The notes below the pieces were generated by a model. That model was given only the letters and a program-made list of their open reading frames with translations, did not search any database and was not told where the DNA came from. Below are positions 1 to 12,574 of a DNA stretch of 64,000 nucleotides, piece after piece; position 1 is the first letter of the stretch; every line of letters begins with the position of its first letter. This DNA is from Dipteris shenzhenensis (taxonomy: Eukaryota; Polypodiophyta; Polypodiopsida; Gleicheniales): the NCBI GenBank assembly GCA_047967505.1, contig CM106540.1; one strand, given 5' to 3'. A program made the translations under genes and the position numbers.

Positions 1-1
1 A

Positions 2-337
2 GATCATGAGACTAGGAGATCGACACAGGGATATGCATTTTTCCTTGGTCAAGGTGCTATATCATGGTTGTCAAACAAACAACCAACTGTTCCTTTGTCT
101 TTGACTAAAGCATAATATAGAGCACTCACTACAGGTGCATGTGAGGCTATATGGCTCAGAAGACTATTGTTAGAAATAGATTACTTTGATGAGTTAAAGC
201 TAACAACAATATACTGTGATAACCAATCGGCTCAAGCATTGGCCAAGAATGCAGTATATCACTCCAGGACAAAGCACATTGATGTTAGAGAGCACGAATA
301 TTATAGATTATATAGTTGGTTAAGAGTTGTTTCATAA
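2..337 (+). pseudogene. Copia RNase H fragment (C-terminal end of pol)
   Basis: The reading frame starting at base 2 gives the typical end of a copia polyprotein: a [13 protein letters not shown] segment, then ISWLSNKQP, an AEYRAL-like site, ACEAIWLRRLL, YCDNQSALALAKN and HSRTKHIDVREHEYYR. These are RNase H motifs, including the catalytic Asp in the CDNQSA stretch. The Glu of the AEY motif is replaced by an in-frame TAA at 113-115, and the frame ends at 336. The window edge cuts off the 5' part. It differs from the three complete copia elements here, so it is a separate old insertion. Confidence 0.85.
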
Positions 338-984
338 TTTAGGTAGAGTAAGTAGGCTGAGTTAACAAGCTAGAGCAAGATGATCTAGTTAAGGCCTAGT
401 CAAAAAGTTGTTTAGGGCTAGCTATTCCCAACTAGCTAGGAGCCAGTCATGCCAAATAGATGCTCCAAGTCAAGCAGTATAACCAGGGTTATCTCAATGA
501 CCATAACCTATCTCTATCCTATAAATATTGTCATTTCCTATATATTCTATACATTTCAAGATGCTATTCTACTTTAGTTTGGCATATGTTTAGAGGTGCA
601 ATTTGACTTTCACTTGCAATTATTGAGAGGTGCATTTGTCCACCTTCATGTGGAATATTCTAGGATGTAGGTCTTGCCTTGGGTTATATCTTTCAAGTTA
701 GCATCTATTCCTTATAGTCCATTTTAGTGTTTTGTACATAACATTTTCTTTCTATCACTCAGTATCTTTACATCTCTCTTCCAAAAATACACCTCTACTA
801 TATACTTTGCCATGCTAGTAGAGCCCATGGTAGTCTAGATCCTCGAAAAATGGAGGGAGCATCTAGAACAAAAGCTATTTGCTATTAATTACAGCAAGGG
901 TGGGTAGTATAGACAAGGAGAATGAGCTTGAATAAACCGACTTTCTAAAGTAAACAACTTGTAAATAATTGTAAATACGAATTA
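338..984. other. Non-coding stretch, possible remnant of the 3' LTR of the copia fragment
   Basis: No coding sequence is visible. Its position directly after an RNase H end, and a TATA-like tataaat near 520-526, would suit a 3' LTR. I cannot find a second LTR copy or clear TG..CA ends, so this is only an inference. Confidence 0.25.
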
Positions 985-1474
985 AATTTGCAACATAGCA
1001 CTGTTGTAGGCATAGCCACACATTTGGCCCATCTACTGGTAGGTGCATAGGATGATCCCAATGACATCCTACCTCATTAAGGAGTACGTAAATAGTTTTC
1101 ATTACGTAAAGAGATTATAAGTCATATTGAATAGAATATTATTTTAATTAAACAAATAGAATATTAATTTCCATGTGTTTTTTTTGTGCATGCGCTAGCT
1201 AGTGCACAGGTTCTAGCATCACTATTCGTATGTAGATAGCGATTTTGAGAGCTAAGATGAGGGCACTGCAGGATGCTAGGGCACCCACTCACTTGGTTGT
1301 GAGTCTAGATTTAGTCATTGATGCTCTACGTCGATTGGACACAGTTGAGGACGTTGTGGATACCTTTCAGGCACAGGCTGAGGTAGAGATCACTGGTCAT
1401 GGCTTGGATTGGAGAGCCATTCGAGAGTTGTTTGAGCATGAGTCACCTCACAGGCAGGTCTTAGAGGATATGTT

Positions 1475-1826
1475 TGTGAAGATAGTGGGAGAGAGGGAAG
1501 GAGTCTCACTTGCGGCTTTCTCACATGCACAATGGGGGAATACACACAAAGGTGGAGGCTGAAAACAGTTTTCCTCTTCTTAGTTGTGAAAGCCAAAAGA
1601 ACTCTAGTACAAAGAAATAGAAGAACCCTATATGTGGGTCTCAAACCAAGCTCAACTAACTAAGGTGGCATACTAACTGAGCCACAAACTAGAGTAGATA
1701 AGGATAGTTGTCATCCAGCTATTATTCGTGGGCGGTGTACCAACCGTGTCTGCAGCTAACAAGTCGGTGACATAAATCCACAACAGTCACCCTGGCATAT
1801 CGCGAGTGGAGCTCGATATCTCAACA
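1475..1826 (-). repeat. Copia-1 3' LTR
   Basis: It is 352 bp, TG..CA bounded, and matches the right LTR at 11099-11465 and both Copia-2 LTRs in reverse complement. A C-rich tract (1827-1835) directly inside is the polypurine tract read on the minus strand. Confidence 0.93.
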
Positions 1827-2119
1827 CTCCCCCTCGAGCTCAATCCCAATTCCTGCACACCAAGCAGGTCTCTGAACTTGCGCAGCTTCTCTGCACCCAA
1901 TGCTTTCATGAATATGTTAGCTACCTGATCCTCTGTGCTGACATAAGCTAGATCAATAAGACCTAGTAAAACCTTCTCCCGCACATAGTGATAATGCACC
2001 TCAATGTGCTTTGTTCTAGCATGATAGACTGGGTTATTTGCCAAGTGTATACTGCTCATGTTGTCACAATAAATGACAACTGGCACATCTATAGACTGAT
2101 GCATATCATAGAGTAGCAT

Positions 2120-5100
2120 ATGGTCCTAGGAAGCTCATTTTAAGACAGGAACTTCAGCCAGTAGTGATTGGTCATTTGGATATACTTCTGCTCCAGGAGC
2201 ACAAGCTTTCTGTGGCTCATTCCCGTAGCTACGGGAAGATTCTCCCTGAATGTTCTCACACTTATTGGGAGCCCTCGATCGGTGCACAGGGGAGGAGTGG
2301 AGGTGTCTGTACTTCCGTGTGCGAGCAGTTAGCCCAAGGAGTTTTTGGTCATGGCACATTGTTCCCAGGCCGTGCCCTTTGGGTAGGAGGGTTCCAGAAT
2401 AGGAATCCTCAACATTTATGCTCCCACAGACCTCCAGTGCAGAGCCACCTTCTGGAGGACACTCACAGGGATTCTCCCAGACATGGATTCCTGGATTGTT
2501 GGAGGTGACTTCAACAATGTGGAGACCTTGGAGGACCAGCAGGGTAGAGGACCAGAGTTTATAGGTATGTCTCAGGCAGAGCATTCCGCTTGGGACTCAT
2601 TTATCTTTGCGATAGGAGAGAGGGACAGTTGGAGAGACCCATCCTTCCATCGTTGGCATGGGAGCTTGGACTTCTCGTGGGGCTTCCGCAGGGAAGGAGG
2701 CAGACTTCTGGAGAGGCTAGATAGATTTTATGTCAGTGATTGGGCCATCAGCAGAGGCAGTCAGGTAGGTATAGTTCCAGGGATGACACTTTCTGACCAT
2801 GCGCCTGTGCTCTTATCATTAGATTCGGCAGTTCAGGCCCTCCCCCCCCGTTCGTGTCGGATTCCCGCCTCCATCTTCTCAAGGGAGGACGTGCATAGTA
2901 GTATCGGTAGCCTATGGGACAGAGATTGGGGCGAGTGCATGGATCTGGTTGATTCGGTGGTGCAGGCTTTGCAGGAGTCTAGCCAGATTTGCCAGCTCGC
3001 AGCCCTATAGGTTCGACAGGAGTGGTGGGGCAGAGAGAGAGCTCTTCGGAGGGACCTCGCTTCCATTCAGCGACTCTAGCAGGCAGCCCCGAGCTCGGAG
3101 GAGCTTCGGATCTAGGCCCTTCGAGCCAGAGCCCTTCTTGAGGAGACTCTCCAGCACCATTCAGAGTTTTCCTATCACGCCTCTCTCTCTTTCTGGGCTC
3201 GGAAGGGCGACCGGATGTGCAGGGAGTTCTTCAAGACGCATGGCCAGAGAGCAGTAGGTGATCAGCTACGGAGTCTTAGGACAGCGGAGGGGCACATCGT
3301 TACTGATCTGGGTGAGGTCTTGGGGTTGGCTACCGACTTCTACAGGACTCTTTTCCAGTAGGAGCAGCTTGCCCCTTGCACTCGACGCTCCCGTGAGGAG
3401 GTGTGGAGGCACATTCTAGCCCAGCATGCAGGCGACGTTGGCGCCATTCACTACGGACGAGATGTTGGAGGCCTTGATGGCCATCGACGGGCAGAAATGC
3501 CCTGGCGAGGATGGGCTATCCCGAGCTTTCTTCACCTCCTTCTGGGATCAGATCCATCAGCCCCTCCTAGCAGCTCTCTAGAGGATTTTTAGCAGCGGAT
3601 ATATACCAGAGAGCCTCTCCCCGGGACTGATTTGCCTCATCCCGAAGGGAGGAGATCGACAGGAGATCCGTCAGTGGCGCTCGATCACCCTCCTCACCAC
3701 TGCCTACAAAATCCTTGCCAAGATGATCAGCGCCAGAGTTCGGCCTCTACTTCCAGACCTCATTCATGACACTCAGACAGGCTTTGTTGTCCAGGATCGC
3801 AGTATCCTGGATAATGTCTTCACCTTCTCAGAGGCGGCGGAGTGGGCTCAGCACAGTGGGTCACATTCAGCCATCCTACTTCTCGACTTTGAGAAGGCCT
3901 ACGATCAAGTGGACTGGTCCTTCCTGGAGGGTACTCTGGAGCGACTAGGTTTCCCAGTAGGATGGATTCAGGGTATTTCAACGTTATACAGGACAGCTTC
4001 TAGCAGGATCATCATTGGCAGCAGGATGGGAGAGCGTTTTCGTTTGGAGAGATCAGTGCGTCAGGGTTGCCCCCTTGCTCCTTACCTTTCTCTTCTTCGT
4101 CGAGGCTATGACATACTACCTTTGGGCGAGGTCTACGGGGATCTGGGGTGTTCGCCTTCCCCTCAGGGAGGACACGGAGCTCCTGGACTCGGAGTATGCA
4201 GATGACACAGCACTGTATGTCCAGGATGATGAGATGATGCTGGAGAGGGTGAGGATGGCCCTAGAGGTCTTCTGTTCGGGTCTTCTGTTCGGCAGCCGGT
4301 GCGAAAATCAACTGGAAAAAATCAGTTGGTTTTCTCACAAACCCCGGGGCGTGCTCTCAATGGGGGAGGTTTTTGGGTTTCAGGTGGATCCCGCGGGGAC
4401 AGACAGCTAGATATCTCGGCTTTCAGTCGGCCTGGATATCACGCCAACTTAGCAGTTTCTCCCGGTGCTAGATTCCATTCGACGGAAGCTGGCTTTCTGG
4501 AGCACTGCTAAGCTCTCCCTTGTAGGTCGTGCTCTGGTAATCAACCAGGTCCTCCTAGCCATGGCTTGGTATGTGGCTTCCTATTGGTGTTTCTCGAGAT
4601 CTAGCGTGACATAGCTTAGGAGGTTGGTTTGGAACTTCCTGTGGTCCAGGTGGGATGGTCTCAGAGATACCAGAGCTAGGGTTGCTTGGCAGACAATCAT
4701 TCTTCCGCAGGCTGAGGGTGGCCTGGGGGTCATCGATCCAGAGCTTCAAAGTCAGGCCCTGCTGGGCAAGCTAGTTATCCACGGTTTGACTCGGGGGGGG
4801 CAAACGTGGAAGATGTTACTTCAGTAGGGGGTCGGTTCTTGTGTCCCGCGCCGAGGTGGAGAGTGGCTACCGTCCCTCAAGTGGATCTTCACTTCCGCCC
4901 CGCTCACTCAGCCTCGCTCCCCACTCGTTCATAGCCTCCTCATGGTTTGGAGGCAGCTCCGCCTCAGTCTCATATAGTCCCCTCCTAGCTGTCAGGAGGA
5001 GATCGATCGCCAGTCGCTTATCTGGAATGATCAGGTCAGAGATGCCGAGGGCCTTTAGCTGGGGGAGAGATCACACATCAGGTGGGATGGCTGGATGCGG

Positions 5101-6575
5101 GGGCCAGCCCGGTCCCTTTGGTTTGGAGGGACACGTACAGACACTTGGAGACCGCTGATCTAGCAGACGCAGCTGGAGGTGCCCTGGAGCTCAGGCGAGA
5201 CGTACGGAGATAGACGGAGCGATTCCAGCTGATTGGTTGGTTCCACCCGAGTTTCAGTTCCTCATGCCTGGTGATGACCGTTGGCTGGGACAGTTCACCC
5301 CCCGTGGCATCCCACTGGTGGTTGCAGGTCGGATGGATGACTCCTCTATTTCCTTCTTCGTGGTTATGGGGGACGGCCGACTCAGGAGAGAGGATGTGCT
5401 CATCGACCCCCTACTCCCATGGTAGAGGGTTCGGGTCGTAGGCCTCATGGGGAAGGTTTGGCAGACCGATCCTAGCATAGAGCAGGATCAGCTGTAGCTT
5501 TGGCGACTCTGGCTCTAGAAGGGGCGGGCCTTGTCAGAGCTTGATTGGGACCCAGGAGAGTGGAGTTGGCCAGAGATTGTGACAGCAGGTCAGGGGCCGA
5601 CCTCTTTCTTTGCCTACAGCACGACATTGGGCAAGTGAGTTCTCGGGAGGATGCAGAGCCACCCTCCCACCCAGTGGCCCAGTTGGTATGCTCAGGGTAT
5701 CTCCAGGTTATTTTTGCAGGCCTTCTGGAAGGCCTTGTGGGAGAGTTGGCGGCCGCGGAAGATCTCCTACTTCCTTTGGCTTCTCGCCCACAAAGGTCTT
5801 CCAGTGGGGAGCTGGTTGCGGCAGATAGGTCAGGGCGGACGTTGTCAGATCTGTCATGAGGACGAGGAGTCACCAAAACATTGCCTATGGAGCTACACTC
5901 GCACCCAGGAAGTGTGGAGGTGGACCTTCGGGATCCTTACTCGCACAGCACCGGAGTTAGGTTTGATCACTTGGGGCGCGTTCTGCTGGTGCAGCACCGC
6001 ACCTGGTTTTCATCACTTGTTTGAGGCATGTCAGCAAGACCCCACGTTCCTTATCACACAGGGGACGTGGGGGCCGCTCAAGAGCATTTCGTCGCACCTG
6101 GCAGAGGCTGGCACAGGATCTCAGGAGAGGCAGCCAGTCTGAGAGATTATTAGCAGCATCGCAGGATAGCACATTTGGACCTCGCGCTGCGCGCAGATCC
6201 TCGGTGGCACCTCCTTATCGACTGCCCAGATCATGACTGACATCTGGAGAGATTATACACACCCTCAGAGGCCAGTGGGACCAGATACAGGGAGACTCCC
6301 AGGCCGGCCGGGAGAAGCGGAGACGTTTCCTCCAGGTTTGGGACACACAGGGCCTCTTCTTCGAGCATACTTTGCAGGGCCTTCAGTGGCGCTACTCACC
6401 ACCTCTCTGGCTGTTCATTCACACTCGCCTGATCCCTCCATGAGAGAGAGCTTTACTTTTTTGTTACCTTTTGGGCTGCGTCTGATTTGTGAACGCAGTC
6501 CGTCAGTTGCAATGCTGACCTCATGTATCTTATTTTCGAAGTAATATAATTAGCACTGTTTTTCTGGTAAAAACC
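2120..6575 (+). mobile_element. 5'-truncated L1-type LINE nested in Copia-1
   Basis: Its position is defined by the broken RNase H sequence of Copia-1, which resumes on each side. The left junction lies close to 2120 and the right one within about 6555-6575. The insert begins inside the endonuclease domain, so ORF1 and the endonuclease start are missing, as in typical incomplete reverse transcription. No clear poly(A) or target duplication is visible. It is visibly more GC-rich than its surroundings. Confidence 0.85.
2155..5930 (+). pseudogene. LINE ORF2 remnant: endonuclease, reverse transcriptase, zf-RVT
   Basis: The order on the plus strand is: an endonuclease part with LLLQEHK and GRSGG (2180-2310), GGDFN and SDHAPV active-site motifs (2500-2815); a reverse transcriptase with LLDFEKAYD (3885-3915), RQGCPLAPYL (4060-4090) and YADDTA (4195-4213); then a zf-RVT zinc-binding region with FLWLLAHKGLP and CQICHEDEESPKHCLW (5755-5895). 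This is the plant L1 architecture. Many frame shifts and stops separate the pieces. The last ~600 bp to 6575 hold only eroded sequence, presumably the C-terminal end and 3' UTR. Confidence 0.9.
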
Positions 6576-9500
6576 AAGCTACCTCACATGCAGCCATTGC
6601 TGCACCCCTGTACTCAGCCTTTGTGCTCGACAAGGCAATTGTAGGCTGTTTCTTGCTGCTCCAAGTGATTGCAGCACTCCCAAAAGAGAACACATATCCA
6701 CTGGTAGATCGTCTATCAGAAATACTACCAGCCCAATCAGCATCAATGTATCCATGCAACTGTATCTGAACCCCAGCCTCATAAAATAGTCCATACTAAA
6801 ATGTAGACTTCACATACCTGAGTATGCGTCTAGCCGCATCCAAATGCGATTTCCTTGGAGCCTGCATAAACTGACTTACCAATCAAATAGCATAGCTTAA
6901 ATCTGGCCTGGTAATAGTCATATAAATCAAACTTCCTACTATGCATCTGTACATAGTAGGGTCTTCCAGAAGCTCACTTGCATCTGTGCTCAGCTTCACA
7001 TTCTACTCCAAAGGAACTGAAATAGGCTTACAGCCTGTCATCCCATATTTGGACAGCATGTCCAATACATACTGCCTCTGCAAGAGCTGTATCCCACTTG
7101 GTGATCTAATCACCTCAATGCCCAAGAAATAATGCAGCTCTCCCAAATCGTTCATCTGAAACTTCTGCTTCAATAGCATCTTCACATGAAGGATATCTTC
7201 ATCACTATCACCTGTGATGATCAAATCATCAACATAAATGACAAGCAGCATAATCCCTTTCTCTGTTTTTCTCACATAGAGTGAGAAATCTGCCTTGGAA
7301 ATCTGAAAGCCAATAGTGACAAGATATTGTCCTATCTTGTTAGACCATGCTCTAGGTGCTTGCTTCAAGCCATACAAGGCTTTCTTCAACCTGCAAACAA
7401 ACTCAGGATGAATAGCATGAACATAACCTGGCGGCTGCTCCATAAAGACCTCTTCTTGCAAATCACCATGCAAGAAAGCATTCTTTACATCCATCTGATG
7501 TAAAGACCATCCCTTTGATGCAGCCATAGCAATGACTGCTCTTATAGTTGCCATCCTTGCAACCGGACTGAATGTTTCTTCATAATCAATGCCATATGCC
7601 ATATATCTTGACAACTAATCTTGCCTTGTATCTATTCATAGAACCATCTGCATTGTGCTTGATCTTATAAACCCATTTACAGCCAATTGCATTCTTGTTT
7701 TTAGGCAAAGGCACCAATTCCCATGTAGCATTGGCTTCCAAGGCATCCATTTCTTCATCCATGGCTTTCTCCCATTTTTCATTTCCCATGGCTTGCTCAA
7801 AAGAAGTGGGTTCTGGTTCCTGTATCACTTTGACCATATAGGCATAGTGAATGGCTGTAAATCCATCATATTTCAACCTATCCACAGGATACCTAGCTCT
7901 GGTAGACCTGTGCAAAACAGACTCACTTCCAGGTGCTCTCAAAACATCCTTGGTCTTCCTTACTCTAGGTGTAGCAACAGAAGGAATACCCAACTCATCA
8001 TCAATGCTTTGTTCTGAGCCACTGGATTCACCATCCACATAAGAGTGACCTGCATTCACATCAAACATGGGCTGATCTACCTTCTCTTTTCCTTTTCGTG
8101 ATACCTGCGTACCACTATCTGCATTGCTTGGAGGAGATTCTCCTGATCTCAATCTGCCTGTCCATGATGAAGTATGTGAACCACTGCTAGAGGACACTAT
8201 AGGTCCACTGATATTTTGTGACTGTTGCATTGAATTCTGTGCAGCATTACCATTTTGTGCATCTACATCAATCATCACATTTACTGGTTTATACCAGCTG
8301 CTCATCTCATCAAAAACAACATCTCTGCTCACTGTAAACTTACGAGTAGAAGGGTTATAGCATCTATACCCTTTCTGCTATAGAGAATAAACAATAAAGA
8401 TGCACTTCTCAGCTTTTGGATCCAACTTGGACCTCAACTCATCTGGCACATGAACATAGGCAATGCAACCAAAAATTTTCAAATGAGAAATGTCTGGTTT
8501 CCTACCAGTATACATCTCCTCTGGCGTCATGCCATGCATTGCTGTAGTGGGAGTCCTATTCATTATGTAAACTACTGTAGCAACTGCTTCAGCCCAATAA
8601 TAATCTGGCAGACCTTTCTCATTTAGCATGGCTCGAGATACCTCTCCAATATGCCTCTTTTTCCTTTTTGCAAGTCCATTTTGCTGCGGGGTATGACTGC
8701 ATGAATATTGCAGCTTTATCCCATGCTCCTGCAGGAACCTTGCAAACTGATTTGAGAGGTACTCTCCCCCTCCATTTGACCTTAGGCATTTTATTTGCAG
8801 GCCTGTTTCTTTTTCAGCCATAGCTTTAAAAGATTTGAAGTGCCCAAACACTTCACTTTTCTTTTTCATAAAACACACCCAAACGTTTCTGCTGAAGTCA
8901 TCAATAAAAGTGACAAAATAGTGACAGCCTCCAATAGATGCAGCTTTAGTAGTCCACACATCAGAGTGGATTAATTCCAATGACTTTTTACTCTCTCGAA
9001 CATGCCTAGGAAATGGTTTCCTTGCCTGTTTTCCAAATTGACAGGCTTCACAAACCTTATGCATTTCTGCAACCTTGAATTTAGGCAATCCTGCAACAAT
9101 ATTTTGGGCTTGCATTGATTTAAGTCGTTGTATATTAACATGACCAATGCGTTTATGCCAGATATCAATATCTGCAACTACACCGGTCCCATGTGCAAAC
9201 ATTGCTGCACTCAATTTAGGCATGTCCGCATCCAACGTAAACATCCTGCCCTTCTTTCCTTTTGCTATCAAGCGACCGTTATTTTTCATATCCTCAACAA
9301 AGCATCCATGAGGATTAAATCTGACCTGCAAGCCCTGCTCACAACCATTTGACCAATAGAAACCAGGTTCTTGGTGATGTTCGGGACATGAAATACATCA
9401 GACAGGTATTTCTTTTTCCCATCCTGCATAGACAAAGGAACTTTACCAATCTACACAATAGGATGTGCAGTATCATCACTAGTCTCCACAAATCCTGGTT

Positions 9501-10347
9501 TTTCCATTTTCCTTGCATCTTGCATCCATTCTGCATGACCTGTCATGTGGTTTGATGCACTTGAGTCAACATACCACACATCATTTCGTTCTTCTGCACT
9601 TGTCACAGAATTGGTCATATGCTGCACCATAAATAGATGCTCATTTCTGTCATCACCCTGTCTACTGGAAGATGCATAATTGCCTTGCTGCAATTTTCCA
9701 TTCATAATGTCATTCTGCTTTCTGTAACAGTCCTTAGCCATATGACCCATTTTACCATAGTAGTAGCATTCAACATTGCTGTTTGCATTTTGGCCTCTCT
9801 GCCATCCACCACGGCCTCTTTGGCTCCCTCTGCCTCTAGAGTTACCACGTCCTCCTGCATAGGACTAGTTTTCTTGAGTTTGTTGCATATTCTGATTTCT
9901 ACCACGGCCTCCAGATCGGCCTCCTCTACCTCTGCCTCTACCCCTTCCAACATTTGAGTAGAAGACAGTTTCTTTTGAGGTTCCTCCTGAAGAAGATGCA
10001 CCCCCATTTCTCTGCTCTTCAGAAATTAGAAGAGCAAACAACTCTTCAAAATCAGGAAATTTTTCACGGATGGCAATGGATGTCCGGAACTGTGCATAAT
10101 CCTTTCCTAGACCATTCAAGGTCACAGAAACTAGATCATCATCTTCCACTGGCAACCCAATGGAAGCAAGTGCATCTGCAATTTTCTTCACCTTCATGTG
10201 GTAGTCATTTATGCTCAAATTTTGTCTCTGCACATTGTGTAACTCCTGTTTGAGCTGCATTTTCCTAGCTTGCGTATTTGTGCTGTACATTTTTGCCAAA
10301 GTATCGCATGCCTCCTTTGGCGTACTTGCATCCTGAATATGCACAAT

Positions 10348-10387
10348 CATAGAATCTGAAATACTGACATAGAATCTGAAATACTGA
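10348..10387 (-). repeat. 20-bp tandem duplication in Copia-1 gag
   Basis: Two identical adjacent 20-bp units lie at 10348-10367 and 10368-10387. Copia-2 has a single unit at the same place. Twenty is not a multiple of three, so gag is frame-shifted. Confidence 0.9.
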
Positions 10388-11085
10388 TAGATAGCCAGTA
10401 CATAACTTTTTTGGCTCTCTCATGCCATCCTTTAAATGCCTGCATTTCTTGTTGATTGGGAACATTAGGAAGAACTGGTTCTTCTTCATTTCCTGTAATG
10501 AACTCCCAATAGCCTTTTCCCATAAGGAAATTTGTCATTCTAAACTTCCATGCCTGGAAGTTGTTCTTGTCAAGCTTTTCTATGACAATCTGTGAAAGAG
10601 AATCAGACGCCATTATAGAAGACTACAAAATATTATGTCACTGTGAAAAGACATAGCTTTTGCCTCACACGGGTAGATCTGCAAAACTGACGAAAGTGGT
10701 ATTTGACCACACAGTCACTTTCCTAGTGACGATTTTGCATCAACAGGCAACAAGCATGATTCTGCAACTCCCAATATCTCTGCACACAGGCATACGATGC
10801 AATTTCTGTGGCAACTTTTCATCGACTAGCAGAGCAGTGGTCGCACAACAAAAACAGGGCCTTTTTCTGAGTGCCTGCGAAGAACTTTCACCTTCAAAAC
10901 GAGCATATACTGCCCTCTCACCACACCGCGAAGGGTGTCTCAATCTGAGACAGTGCACTCTTGCACTTCTAGCTGTGCTACCTACAGAGATTTGCTCCCA
11001 AACTCGAAATAGGAAAGCAACACTAGTCCTCTTACCAGGACACCGCGAACTTGGTTTGCTTTCTTGAGCTCCTTACCACGAACAA

Positions 11086-11098
11086 GGCTCTAATACCA
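11086..11098 (-). promoter_or_regulatory. Primer binding site of Copia-1 (initiator tRNA-Met)
   Basis: Read on the minus strand it is TGGTATTAGAGCC, directly inside the 5' LTR. It has one transition relative to the TGGTATCAGAGCC present in Copia-2. Confidence 0.85.
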
Positions 11099-11465
11099 TG
11101 TGAAGATAGTGGGAGAGAGGGAAGGAGTCTCACTTGCGGCTTTCTCACTTGCGGCTTTCTCACATGCACAATGGGGGAATACACACAAAGGTGGAGGTTG
11201 AAAACAGTTTTCCTCTTCTTAGTTGTGAAAGCCAAAAGAACTCTAGTACAAAGAAATAGAAGAACCCTATATGTGGGTCTCAAACCAAACTCAACTAACT
11301 AAGGTGGCATACTAACTGAGCCACAAACTAGAGTAGATAAGGATAGCTATCATCTAGCTATTATTCGTGGGTAGTGTACCAACCGCATCTGCAGCTAACA
11401 AGTCGGTGACATAAATGCACAACGGTCACCCTGGCATATCGCGAGTGGAGCTCGATATCTCAACA
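11099..11465 (-). repeat. Copia-1 5' LTR with 15-bp duplication
   Basis: It is 367 bp. The excess over the other LTRs of the family is one extra 15-bp copy near 11130-11160. It contains the promoter region of the element by definition of the 5' LTR. Confidence 0.93.
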
Positions 11466-12031
11466 ATGTTTTGGGATGGTCACACTGAGGCGATGCGACC
11501 ACGATCAGGGCTGCCCTTTCATATTTTATGTTGTAGGCACCCCGTCATAGCAGCACACATTTATCGAAGATATCTTACTGCGAATGGTGGTCGATTGCCT
11601 CACAACCGTCAGATACCTAGGTCATTTGCCATGCAGCTATACGTCGAGTTTGTGCTTGGTCATCGGGTAGACTACCTTAGTACCTATCCAGGATCAGGAA
11701 CAGGACATGGTAGGATGGGGCATCAGGAGCATCAGACTACAGGTGCTCGGCATCGACATGAGGCACCAGAGCTGCACACTATCCCTGCACTGGCATTGCG
11801 AGCTGTTGGAGGATGGATTAGGGGGGATGTTCATTCAGTGGCATCATCCTTGCATGACATGGTCTCTGCCCTATCGAGATCACTTTCGATTCCACCTCCC
11901 CCACCTCCCACATCTATGGAGCCTCCCACATCTACACCACCTCCCAATCTACACTACCTCAGCACGAGTTGGAGACTCGAGATGCATGGATTGCAGAGTT
12001 GGAGGCATTATTAGCCGAGTCTAGGGACGAG

Positions 12032-12132
12032 GTTAGTTATTCTAATTATTTTAGTTTATTTTGTTGTTGCGTGTTTTGAACTGAAGTTTTTTGGTTAATT
12101 CTCACCATGTACGTGACATGTTTGCATTACAG
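12032..12132 (+). other. Intron in the RING gene (copy A)
   Basis: A GTTAGT donor follows GAG, and a TTACAG acceptor precedes GTGCATC. The coding frame continues across in phase 0 through the coiled coil. Copy B has the same intron, also 101 bp (48911-49011, minus strand). The conserved length and position support real splicing. Confidence 0.7.
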
Positions 12133-12352
12133 GTGCATCTATTGCGACAGGATATGAAGTCTCGTGTACGACTGTTGGAGGCAGATTTGCAGGAGCAGAG
12201 GATTCAAACACGCATAGCATACCATCGAGCGGAGCACTATATTTTGCAGTTGAGACATATTAGTCATGATCCATCTCACCATAGGATCGACCCTAGCATG
12301 GCCCTGTACCCCGCTCCTCCTATAGATGTGCCGACTAGGATACCCATAGACA

Positions 12353-12521
12353 TGAGAGTGCTCTCAACGGAAGCAAGAACAGAAGAAGGAGAGAGAGAGA
12401 CAGAGAGCCACCAGTTTTGGTGGGTGCAGTACCACCCTAATCTTCTTTTTCATTCATTTATATATGTGTTTGAGTATTGTACATAACCGGGGTAAAGGCA
12501 CAGTGACCTTTAACCCCCACA
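12353..12521 (-). repeat. Copia-3 3' LTR
   Basis: It is 169 bp. A purine tract, read on the minus strand, sits directly inside at about 12522-12532. Confidence 0.93.
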
Positions 12522-12574
12522 ACCTCCCACTTAAAGGAAAATGTGCCTTTAAGGGAGAACAACCAGTGAGCATA

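Larger units (their letters stand above)
1787..10613 (-). pseudogene. Copia-1 gag-pol, inactivated and split by a LINE
   Basis: Starting at 10613 the polyprotein order is gag, zinc knuckle, protease (DSSASNHM), integrase, reverse transcriptase (YVDD present) and RNase H, the Ty1/copia order. Lesions compared with Copia-2: a 20-bp tandem duplication in gag (10348-10387) shifts the frame; the second Cys of the CCHC knuckle is Tyr; the integrase Asp in LRSDGGGEY is Asn; the integrase Glu in GLAERKNRH is Lys. There are several TAG stops (for example 9865, 9451, 8378, 7003 and 6796), a frame break near 7600, and the LINE between the CEVAW and LLYDMHQ segments of RNase H. The C-terminal end is 1787-2119. 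No activity is possible. Confidence 0.93.
1475..11465 (-). mobile_element. Copia-1, complete LTR retrotransposon inserted in the RING gene exon
   Basis: The ends are TG..CA, with a perfect 5-bp target duplication ATGTT at 1470-1474 and 11466-11470. The empty site exists in copy B of the RING gene. LTRs lie at 1475-1826 (352 bp) and 11099-11465 (367 bp). The longer one carries a 15-bp tandem duplication of its cacttgcggctttct segment; apart from that I count about 11 differences (roughly 97% identity). A tRNA-Met primer site and a polypurine tract sit in the expected places for the minus strand. It is the same family as Copia-2. It is about 10 kb only because a ~4.4-kb LINE is nested in its RNase H region. 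Overall it is a dead element. Confidence 0.95.

Noticed and set aside
1390-1644. ORF spanning the Copia-1 LTR border on the minus strand
   Set aside because: It reads antisense through the LTR; the same peptide recurs at 11032-11283 because the LTR is repeated.
2120-6575. Target duplication and poly(A) tail of the LINE
   Set aside because: No convincing repeat at the junctions and no A-run; only a weak tagca similarity.
7586-9331. Domesticated integrase or host gene in Copia-1
   Set aside because: Catalytic residues mutated, stops present, and the frame is colinear with a full copia element.
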